This document shows positions 1 to 6,497 of a stretch of DNA of 51,476 nucleotides, one piece after another. The stretch covers positions 1-51,476 of the forward strand of contig DXAL01000044.1 of NCBI GenBank assembly GCA_019117125.1. Direction: 5' to 3'. The notes beneath the pieces were generated by a model. That model made no database searches and was not told the origin of the DNA. It was given only the letters and a program-made list of their open reading frames with translations. The translations under genes and the position numbers were made by a program. Origin of the DNA: Candidatus Mediterraneibacter merdipullorum (GTDB lineage: Bacteria > Bacillota > Clostridia > Lachnospirales > Lachnospiraceae). Every line of letters begins with the position of its first letter. Position 1 is the first letter of the stretch.

Positions 1-15
1 CTCCTCCTTTTTGCC
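1..15 (-). promoter_or_regulatory. Probable ribosome binding site of a gene lying left of the window
   Basis: Read on the minus strand, the first bases are AAAAAGGAGGAG, a near-perfect Shine-Dalgarno sequence preceded by AT-rich DNA. This suggests that a minus-strand gene starts just outside the window. The gene itself is not visible, so this is inference from the ribosome site alone. Confidence 0.35.
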
Positions 16-127
16 TTTTTGTTATATCCGAATGTAGCTATTTTAACACTATTTTCCCTGTATGGAAAGCCTGAGAAGGACAATCGGGGAAAATGACGGA
101 GAAAAAGGAAAGGAGAGCAGGCGGTGA

Positions 128-156
128 TTGACCGCGGGGAAAGGAAACAGTATAAT
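128..156 (+). promoter_or_regulatory. Sigma-A promoter of the small gene at 183
   Basis: TTGACC (128-133) and TATAAT (151-156) are separated by exactly 17 bases. The predicted transcript starts near 163. This rules out the GTG at 159 as a start and supports the ATG at 183, which follows AAAGGAG. Confidence 0.75.
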
Positions 157-182
157 AGGTGGGACAGAAAGGAGCGGATAGC

Positions 183-449
183 ATGCGCCGTGAACAGGCA
201 CCCTTTAACGGAAAACAGTTTATTCTGAATCAGGCGACAGGAGAAATTCATGACCTGGACCGGGAGACGCCCCGGTGCGCCATTGATGAGGCAGAGCCGG
301 AACAGCTCTTCGCCTGCGATACCTATGCGGAAGCCGTGCTTTTTGCGTCGGTTCTCGGAATCACGCGGAACGGCTGCGCGCACTGCATGCCGGAACATCA
401 CCGGGAAGCGCAAGCCGGGGAGGACCGCAGTCAGAGGGACCGGATATAG
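183..449 (+). CDS. Small hypothetical protein with paired cysteines
   Basis: An 88-residue soluble protein with no signal peptide or membrane segment. The start at ATG 183 has AAAGGAG 8 bases upstream and its own promoter at 128-156. The first half contains the string NQATGEIHDLDRE, then an acidic stretch and a late Cys-Ala-His-Cys pair (CAHC) close to two more histidines, which could bind a metal. The look is that of short uncharacterised clostridial proteins, but I cannot name a family. Its last 19 bases overlap the 3' end of the convergent M56 gene, so the two transcripts overlap tail to tail. Function unknown. Confidence 0.6.
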   Translation: MRREQAPFNGKQFILNQATGEIHDLDRETPRCAIDEAEPEQLFACDTYAEAVLFASVLGITRNGCAHCMPEHHREAQAGEDRSQRDRI

Positions 450-1897
450 TCCCAGTCCGGGGGCGTGTATATATGATACTGCCGTAAGTCCGGTCCGTTT
501 TTGCTGTACACGGTCAGGCAGTCGCCGTCGAGGAAAAAGCGCTCGCCGGTATCTGAAAAGGTGCCGTAAAGGCTGGGACGCTTCAGCTCATCCCCGTCGC
601 TGTACAGGGTCAGGAAGCATTCTGCCTGAAGGGTTTCAAGATACCGGGAGAGCGCATCCATATCCTGCAGCCGGATGTCCTCCTGCTCATACCGTCCGTC
701 TCCGTCAAGGAGTCGGACGTTTTCTACGTCTGTACTCCCCACACCGGCCACTTCTGCGATTGGTCCCCGGTCTGAGGTCAGAGAGAGGTTTCCCGTCAGC
801 ATCGAACTTACAGAAAGGATGAGGAAAAGGAGGACGAGCCCAAGTCGTTTCTTTCCCGTGGACACGGTGGATTTCAGGCGGTAGCGGAGCGACTTCGCCG
901 AGGCGGACAGGCAGGTCGTATACCCGCGGGCGTCCCCTGCGATGGTCAGCAGGAGGTCTGCATATGTTCTGCGCGTTTCCGGACCTGCGTCTTTCAGGAC
1001 AATCTCGTCGCAGGAAAGTTCCAGGTCTTCTTCCGCCCTGCGGACCGCCAGCCAGACAAGGGGATGGAGCCATCCCAGGGCGCAGCAGAACTTCAGGAAG
1101 AATTTCGTGTGCGTGTCATGCCGCTGGATATGGTGGAGTTCGTGGGAGAAGATGAGTCCGGCTTCCTCTTCAGAAAAAGAACGTTCCGGCAGATAGGTCA
1201 CCCAGTTCGTCCGGTACATTCCGATGGTGAGGGGTGTACGGATGAGGGGGCTGTACCGGAGGGCGATGGGACGTTTTAAGTCGCCGATATCCAGTTCCTG
1301 TTTGGTGCGTTTCCACAGGTCCAGGAGGGCGGACTCTTCCACCGGGCGGGAACCGGCTTTGAGCATCCTGGAAAACCGCAGGTGGGAGATGACCTGCAGC
1401 AGAAGGAGCAGGACAAAGCCGGACAGCCAGAGAAAGAGCAGCAGGTCCGCCGCCATGCGGGGAATGTAGAAGACAGCTTTTGTCGGCAGCACTGCGGACG
1501 TATACATGATATTCGGCTGGTAGAACAGAAAGACCGGTATCAGCCAGAGGGCGGCACAGGTCCTTGCAGTATAGTGTCTGCGGAGGAACGGCAGCAGAAA
1601 TAAGACCAGCGAAAAGTAAATGCTGATAAAGAGGAACAAATCCAGACCGAGGCTGAAGGTGAAGCCCCGGCTTCTCTCCTGACCGAAGGTCACCAGGAGC
1701 AGACCGGCATAAATGGCAATGCAGACCGGAAATACAAGGGGGTCGTAGAGGATGACCGTGTCGTTTCGCTCCAGGAGCCGGTCTTTTTTTCGTCCGTGTT
1801 CCCGGTCCCAGGTGTTCTTGAAGGAGCCTGCAAGCATCAGACCGAGGAAGATGCCCCAGGCTGCGCGGAACAGATAGGCAAGCATCGTATCCGTCAT
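431..1897 (-). CDS. M56-family (BlaR1/MecR1-like) membrane metallopeptidase sensor
   Basis: A 488-residue integral membrane protein. The N-terminal half has several hydrophobic segments. A zinc-peptidase motif, HELHH, lies at residues 252-256, followed by WLHPLVW and then by ELSCDE, which carries the likely third metal ligand. This is the BlaR1/MecR1 M56 arrangement. A last membrane segment (KKRLGLVLLFLIL) is followed by only about 110 extracytoplasmic residues. That is far too short for the penicillin-binding sensor domain of true BlaR1, so the signal is probably not a beta-lactam bound in that way. The start codon abuts the blaI-like stop codon, so the two genes form one operon. In this family the peptidase relieves repression by its partner BlaI-type protein; the target genes beyond this operon are not visible here. 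Confidence 0.88.
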   Translation of the reverse strand: MTDTMLAYLFRAAWGIFLGLMLAGSFKNTWDREHGRKKDRLLERNDTVILYDPLVFPVCIAIYAGLLLVTFGQERSRGFTFSLGLDLFLFISIYFSLVLFLLPFLRRHYTARTCAALWLIPVFLFYQPNIMYTSAVLPTKAVFYIPRMAADLLLFLWLSGFVLLLLLQVISHLRFSRMLKAGSRPVEESALLDLWKRTKQELDIGDLKRPIALRYSPLIRTPLTIGMYRTNWVTYLPERSFSEEEAGLIFSHELHHIQRHDTHTKFFLKFCCALGWLHPLVWLAVRRAEEDLELSCDEIVLKDAGPETRRTYADLLLTIAGDARGYTTCLSASAKSLRYRLKSTVSTGKKRLGLVLLFLILSVSSMLTGNLSLTSDRGPIAEVAGVGSTDVENVRLLDGDGRYEQEDIRLQDMDALSRYLETLQAECFLTLYSDGDELKRPSLYGTFSDTGERFFLDGDCLTVYSKNGPDLRQYHIYTPPDWDYIRSL

Positions 1898-2272
1898 CTA
1901 TAATTCCCCCTTTTCCAGCATTTCCCGCAGCTGCTCCAGTTCTTCCCTCTCAATCCCGCTGTCGCACAGAGCGGCGGCGAATCCCGTCACAGAGCCGCCG
2001 AACATCCGCTCCAGAAAGGAGCGGCTCTCGCGGGCAAGATATTCCCGCCGGGAGACAAGAGGGGTGTAAAGATTTGTCCGCCCGTCTTTTGTCAGTGCGA
2101 GGAAGCCTTTCTCGCACAGGCGGGAGAGAAGTGTGAGGATGGTTGTAGGCGCAAGGGGCGGTTCCTTTTCCAGCGCCTGTTCGATTACTGCCCGGGAGAC
2201 CGGAGCCGGTTCCCGCCATATCACCTGCATGATTTCAAGCTCGCTCTCGGGCAGATGCCTGGTCTCTTTCAT
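1898..2272 (-). CDS. BlaI/MecI-family transcriptional repressor
   Basis: A 124-residue protein with the BlaI/MecI winged-helix layout: ESELEIMQVIWREPAPVSRAVIEQAL at the N-terminus, then APTTILTLLSRLCEKGFL as recognition helix and wing, and a C-terminal helical dimerisation part. It lies immediately upstream of the M56 gene, with the stop codon touching the next ATG. The start is preceded by AGAAAGGAG. Two palindromes typical of this family's operators sit in its promoter (2369-2408), so the operon is almost certainly autorepressed. Which other genes it controls cannot be told from this window. Confidence 0.93.
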   Translation of the reverse strand: MKETRHLPESELEIMQVIWREPAPVSRAVIEQALEKEPPLAPTTILTLLSRLCEKGFLALTKDGRTNLYTPLVSRREYLARESRSFLERMFGGSVTGFAAALCDSGIEREELEQLREMLEKGEL

Positions 2273-2368
2273 GGAATCTCCTTTCTGCCGCTTTCCCGGG
2301 CGGCATCCGGCAGTTTTTTTGCTCTGCCATTCTTCTGTTCCGCCATGGATACACGGCGCTGCAAATAG

Positions 2369-2384
2369 TTCTACACTTGTAGAA
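2369..2384 (-). promoter_or_regulatory. BlaI-type operator, downstream copy
   Basis: TTCTACACTTGTAGAA, a 16-base palindrome with the TACA..TGTA core of BlaI/MecI operators. It lies around the predicted transcription start of the blaI-M56 operon. Confidence 0.8.
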
Positions 2385-2386
2385 AC

Positions 2387-2415
2387 ATTATATTCTACAA
2401 GTGTAGAAAAGTCAA
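2387..2415 (-). promoter_or_regulatory. Promoter of the blaI-M56 operon
   Basis: On the minus strand TTGACT (2410-2415) and TATAAT (2387-2392) are 17 bases apart. The spacer consists almost entirely of one BlaI-type operator (2393-2408). A second operator covers the region just after the expected transcription start. Confidence 0.85.
2393..2408 (-). promoter_or_regulatory. BlaI-type operator, promoter spacer copy
   Basis: TTCTACAAGTGTAGAA is the exact reverse complement of the operator at 2369-2384. The two centres are 24 bases apart, and this copy fills the gap between the -35 and -10 hexamers. Confidence 0.82.
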
Positions 2416-2442
2416 GAAGATGGTTTTTATTCTGAAAGAAAC

Positions 2443-2482
2443 AAAAAAACCCGGGAAGCCATTATCAGCTTTCCGGGTTTTA
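2443..2482 (-). terminator. Rho-independent terminator after tRNA-Trp
   Basis: On the minus strand a 13-pair stem with one mismatch (AAACCCGGAAAGC with GCTTCCCGGGTTT), an 8-base loop and a run of T residues lie directly downstream of the tRNA. Confidence 0.8.
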
Positions 2483-2487
2483 CGAAG

Positions 2488-2558
2488 CAGGGGATGAGAG
2501 AATCGAACTCCCACCAAAGGTTTTGGAGACCCCTATCATACCATTTGACCAATCCCCT
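2488..2558 (-). tRNA. tRNA-Trp (anticodon CCA)
   Basis: The minus strand folds as a cloverleaf. The acceptor stem is AGGGGAT with ATCCCCT. The anticodon loop CTCCAAA carries CCA, and the T arm contains GTTCGATTC. The discriminator base is G, and the 3' CCA is not encoded. It is followed by a terminator and stands alone, with no other tRNA beside it. Confidence 0.93.
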
Positions 2559-2691
2559 GTATCGCGGTCTGCACTTCTGCAAGCCACTTGTATAGTATAC
2601 TTTGCCGTTTGGATTTTGTCAAGATTTTTTTCGCCCTTATTCCGCCCTCCGGAAATCGGCTGAAATTTCATATTTCCATGTGAAAAAGCTA

Positions 2692-2720
2692 TTGATAGCA
2701 TATGCGGTTTCAGGTATATT
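2692..2720 (+). promoter_or_regulatory. Promoter of the ABC transporter pair
   Basis: TTGATA (2692-2697) and TATATT (2715-2720) have a 17-base spacer. The transcript would have a leader of about 35 bases before the ATG at 2765. Confidence 0.65.
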
Positions 2721-2764
2721 TAAGAGGAAAATGCCAGATGAAACAGACAACAGGAGGATAAGGC

Positions 2765-3472
2765 ATGAAATTCATCATCGAACACATGGAAAAACACTTT
2801 GAGAAAAAAGAAGTGCTCCGCGACATTGATTTTGTCTTTGAAGAGGGAAAGATATACGGGCTCCTCGGGCGCAACGGCGCGGGCAAGACCACGCTCTTTA
2901 ACTGCATCAACCGGGACATCAAGTCAGACGGCGGCTCTTTTTATCTGGAAGAAGACGGAGTGAAAAAAGAAGTAAAGGCGGAAGATATCGGCTATGTCCT
3001 GTCCACGCCCACAGTCCCGGAATTTCTGACCGGGCGCGAATTCCTGAAATTTTTCCTGGATATCAACGGGGATGCGGTGGGAGAGCAGAAGAGCCTTGAC
3101 GAATATTTTGACTTTATGAGTATTGCGCCGGAGGACCGGGACAAGCTGATGAAGGATTATTCCCACGGGATGAAGAACAAGATGCAGATGCTTGTCAATA
3201 TCGTCGCAAAACCGAAGATACTGCTCCTTGACGAGCCGCTGACCTCCCTTGACGTGGTGGTGGCAGAGGAGATGAAGCAGCTGCTGCGCACGCTCAAAGA
3301 CGGGCGCATCACGATATTTTCCACCCATATCATGGACCTTGCGCTGGATTTGTGCGATGTCATTGTGCTCCTTGCCCACGGGGAACTGGAAGTAGTGGAA
3401 AAGTCCAACCTGGACAACGGGGAGTTCAAAGAGAAGATTATCGCGGCGCTCAGGGAGGAAGACCATGTATAA
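2765..3472 (+). CDS. ABC transporter ATP-binding protein
   Basis: A 235-residue ATPase of the multidrug or bacitracin-type exporter class. Walker A is GRNGAGKTT (around residue 38), the signature is YSHGMKNKMQ, Walker B is ILLLDEPLTSLD, and the switch histidine is in FSTHIMD. The signature motif has SHGMK in place of the usual SGGQ, which is common in this subgroup. ACAGGAGG precedes the ATG. It overlaps the permease gene by 8 bases, so the two are made together. The substrate is unknown. Confidence 0.92.
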   Translation: MKFIIEHMEKHFEKKEVLRDIDFVFEEGKIYGLLGRNGAGKTTLFNCINRDIKSDGGSFYLEEDGVKKEVKAEDIGYVLSTPTVPEFLTGREFLKFFLDINGDAVGEQKSLDEYFDFMSIAPEDRDKLMKDYSHGMKNKMQMLVNIVAKPKILLLDEPLTSLDVVVAEEMKQLLRTLKDGRITIFSTHIMDLALDLCDVIVLLAHGELEVVEKSNLDNGEFKEKIIAALREEDHV

Positions 3473-5036
3473 GACACTGCGGATTTCCTTTTCACTGAAA
3501 AATACATACCGGGTCAACGCCATCCTGTTCGCTTTAAAGCAGATACCGCTCATAAAGAAGCTCCTGCCGGATGCGCTGTATGGCGTGCGGGGACTGAAGA
3601 TTTTTGCCAATATCCTCTCGGTCATCTGGGAGATACTCACTTTTTTCCTCGGGAAGTTCCTGTATTTTATCACGCTGGTCTGCGGCATCGGCATCCTGTA
3701 TAAACATGCCCCGGCGGACCAGGTGTTCCTGCATATCCTGCTTCTGCTGACGGCGGTCGGAGCTTACATGAACAATGTGATGTTCGACCAGAGCAGGGAT
3801 AAATATTATGCCGTGATTCTGCTCCGCATGAATGCGCGGGAGTACACGCTCGTCAACTTCGGATACGCGATGCTCAAAGTCCTCATCGGATTCCTGCCGT
3901 TTACCATCCTGTTCGGGACAGACCGGGGCTTACCCCTCTGGTTCTGCATCCTGCTCCCCTTTGCCATCGCAGGGAGCAAGCTGGCAGCGGCAGCGGATAT
4001 CCTGCGGGATTATGAGAAAAAGGGGAAGGTGTACAATGAGAGCAGGGTCCAGAAACATCTCTGGATGATTGCGGGACTGGTCCTCGTGCTGACATATCTC
4101 CCGCCTGCTCTGGGATTCGTGTTCCCGGCGCCCGCATATATGGCGGTCTTTCTGCTGTTTATCCCGGCGGGCATCCTCTGTGCGTGGAAGATAAAGACAT
4201 TCCGCCTCTACCGGGAGATGAACCAGGAACTCCTCTCCCAGGTGACAAACCAGATGGACGCGGTCAGACAGGCGCAGAGAAAGGCAAGTGACAAGTCCAT
4301 TTCCACCGATGTGACCATCCGGAGCAGCAGGCGCGGATTCGAGTATCTCAACGACCTCTTTGTCAAGCGCCACCGGAAGATACTCTGGAAATCCTCTCTC
4401 CGGCTTTCCGGAATCTGTCTCGCGTTGAGCTGCGGGGCGGTGGCGGCGCTGCTCCTGTATCCGGAAGCGCAGGCGGAAATCAACAGGATGGTTCTGGAGT
4501 GGCTGCCCTATTTCCTGTTCATCATGTATGCGGTCAACCGGGGAACCGGATTTACAAAGGCGCTTTTTATGAACTGCGACCACAGTCTGCTGACATATCC
4601 GTTCTACAAACAGCCGGACTGCATTCTGAAACTCTTCCGGATACGGCTGCGGGAAATTATGAAGGTAAACGCAGTCCCCGCGGCGATAATCGGAGCGGGA
4701 CTGTCGGCGATACTGTATGTGTCGGGCGGGACGGAGAATCCGCTGAACTATGTGGTGCTCTTTGTCTCCATCCTGTGTATGAGCCTGTTCTTCTCCATCC
4801 ATTACCTGACGATATACTATCTGCTCCAACCATATAACGCAGGTACGGAAATCAAGAGCGGGATGTATCAGGTCATCATGTCGGCCACCTATCTGGTCTG
4901 CTTATTTCTGATGAACCTCCGGATGCCGATTCTGGTCTTCGGCACGGCGTGCATCGCATTCTGCGTGCTCTACTCGATAGTCGCATGCATCCTTGTGTAC
5001 CGGTACGCACCGCGTACATTCCGGTTGAGGATGTGA
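3465..5036 (+). CDS. ABC transporter permease
   Basis: A 523-residue polytopic membrane protein with about ten or more hydrophobic segments in two groups (roughly residues 60-260 and 310-520), separated by a charged cytoplasmic stretch rich in Lys, Gln and Arg around residues 245-300. It overlaps the 3' end of its ATPase gene. The size fits exporters with one long permease and a separate ATPase working as a dimer. No substrate clue is present in the neighbours. No clear terminator follows the gene. Confidence 0.85.
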   Translation: MYKTLRISFSLKNTYRVNAILFALKQIPLIKKLLPDALYGVRGLKIFANILSVIWEILTFFLGKFLYFITLVCGIGILYKHAPADQVFLHILLLLTAVGAYMNNVMFDQSRDKYYAVILLRMNAREYTLVNFGYAMLKVLIGFLPFTILFGTDRGLPLWFCILLPFAIAGSKLAAAADILRDYEKKGKVYNESRVQKHLWMIAGLVLVLTYLPPALGFVFPAPAYMAVFLLFIPAGILCAWKIKTFRLYREMNQELLSQVTNQMDAVRQAQRKASDKSISTDVTIRSSRRGFEYLNDLFVKRHRKILWKSSLRLSGICLALSCGAVAALLLYPEAQAEINRMVLEWLPYFLFIMYAVNRGTGFTKALFMNCDHSLLTYPFYKQPDCILKLFRIRLREIMKVNAVPAAIIGAGLSAILYVSGGTENPLNYVVLFVSILCMSLFFSIHYLTIYYLLQPYNAGTEIKSGMYQVIMSATYLVCLFLMNLRMPILVFGTACIAFCVLYSIVACILVYRYAPRTFRLRM

Positions 5037-5122
5037 GAAAAATCAGGCGGGCACGATTTGGATAAAGGCGGAAAAACGATTAAAATCTACCTGCTTTCCA
5101 GATAGATAAGTAAGCGGCTGTA

Positions 5123-5131
5123 TGGTATACT
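5123..5131 (+). promoter_or_regulatory. Extended -10 promoter of the molybdenum hydroxylase operon
   Basis: TGG followed by TATACT (5126-5131) forms an extended -10 element. The -35 position (TAGATA, 5103-5108) matches poorly. The same TATGGTAT pattern recurs upstream of other genes in the window. Confidence 0.5.
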
Positions 5132-5212
5132 AAAAATAATCGAAATTGTACGACTGGCTGACCGGTCTGGCGCAGGCTGCCGGGCGCGGTCAGGATGAGA
5201 AAGGAGAGCACT

Positions 5213-6016
5213 GTGATTACGATTGATAATTATGTGAGACCGGCGACGCTGGAGGAAGCCTACAAGCTGAACCAGGCGCGCAGCAGCAGAGTCATGGGAG
5301 GCATGATGTGGATGCGTTTGGGGAAGGCGCACATCAAGACGCTCATCGACCTGTCGGGACTGGGACTGGACCAGATACATGACGAGGGAAATGTGATTAA
5401 GATTGGAGCCATGTGCACGCTGCGGCAGGTGGAAGAGTGCGGGGCGTTAAAAGAACTTTTCGGCGACGGTATCGCGGAGAGCATCCGTCATATCGTCGGG
5501 GTGCAGTTCCGCAATCAGGCGACCATCGGAGGCAGCATCTACGGAAGATTCGGATTCTCCGATGTGCTGACCGCGTTTCTGGCGCTGGATACATTTGTGG
5601 AACTCTATGACGGCGGCATCGTCCGCCTGTCGGATTTTGTGGACCGCAAACATGACAAGGACATCCTGCTCTCCGTCATCGTGCGGAAGGGGAAACGGCG
5701 CTTCCGCTACGATTCCATCCGCCGGACGAAGACCGACTTCCCGGTGATTGCCTGCGCGGTCGTGACCGGCATCGTGCACGGACAGGAGACCTGGTACTTT
5801 TCCGTCGGAGCGCGACCGGGGAAAGCCGCGCTGGTGGAGAAGAAATGGGAAATCCCGGACGATGCCTCTGAAGAAATGATAGCGGACTACGCGCGGCAGG
5901 CGGCGTCAGAGTTTACGTACGGCAGCAATATGCGCGGAAGCGCCGGATACAGGCGTCATCTCGCGGAAGTCCTGCTGCGGCGCGAAATCAGTTCAATCCT
6001 GGCGGAGGGAAGATAA
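5213..6016 (+). CDS. Molybdenum hydroxylase FAD-binding subunit (xanthine dehydrogenase family)
   Basis: A 267-residue protein of the FAD-binding subunit family (CoxM/XdhB-like). It has the FAD-contacting strings ATIGGSIYGRFGFSD (around residue 102) and an N-terminal part beginning ITIDNYVRPATLEEAY. It passes electrons from the iron-sulfur subunit to an acceptor. I chose GTG 5213 because AAAGGAG lies 6 bases before it; the upstream ATG at 5195 overlaps that ribosome site. It is first in a three-gene operon, with one base between its stop and the next ATG. The true substrate of the enzyme cannot be read from this subunit. Confidence 0.87.
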   Translation: MITIDNYVRPATLEEAYKLNQARSSRVMGGMMWMRLGKAHIKTLIDLSGLGLDQIHDEGNVIKIGAMCTLRQVEECGALKELFGDGIAESIRHIVGVQFRNQATIGGSIYGRFGFSDVLTAFLALDTFVELYDGGIVRLSDFVDRKHDKDILLSVIVRKGKRRFRYDSIRRTKTDFPVIACAVVTGIVHGQETWYFSVGARPGKAALVEKKWEIPDDASEEMIADYARQAASEFTYGSNMRGSAGYRRHLAEVLLRREISSILAEGR

Positions 6017-6017
6017 G

Positions 6018-6497
6018 ATGGAGATTCATATTACGTTAAATCAGAAAAAAATCACAGTGGATGTAAAGGCGGATGCGGTGCTGATGGATGTGCTGCGCAG
6101 CCTTGGCTGCAAGAGTGTGAAATGCGGATGCGAGACGACGAACTGTGGTCTGTGCACGGTATGGGTCAACGGGAAGTCCCGACTGTCATGTTCCGTACTG
6201 GCAGCATCTGTGGACGGATGCGAGATTACCACGCTGGAAGGCGTGGAAGAGGAAGCGGCGGAGTTCGGGCGGTTCCTTGCAGCGGAAGGCGGCGAACAGT
6301 GCGGCTTCTGCTCGCCGGGATTCATCATGAACGTTCTGGCGATGAAGCGGGAGCTTGAGGCCCCGGACCTGGAGGAAATCAAGGAGTATCTCGCCGGCAA
6401 TCTGTGCCGGTGCACCGGATATATGAGCCAGCTCCGCGCCATACGGAAATACATGGCGGCACAGAAGGAGCAGGCGGGAAAGGAGGCGCAGGCATGA
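6018..6497 (+). CDS. Molybdenum hydroxylase 2Fe-2S subunit
   Basis: A 159-residue protein with two [2Fe-2S] cluster sites. The plant-ferredoxin type is C38-x4-C43-x2-C46-x11-C58. The second is the C-x2-C (CGFC) and C-x-C (CRC) pair of the alpha-helical domain, around residues 97-135. This is the standard small subunit of xanthine dehydrogenase and related hydroxylases. It shares a 4-base overlap (ATGA) with the large-subunit gene, so translation is coupled. Confidence 0.93.
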   Translation: MEIHITLNQKKITVDVKADAVLMDVLRSLGCKSVKCGCETTNCGLCTVWVNGKSRLSCSVLAASVDGCEITTLEGVEEEAAEFGRFLAAEGGEQCGFCSPGFIMNVLAMKRELEAPDLEEIKEYLAGNLCRCTGYMSQLRAIRKYMAAQKEQAGKEAQA

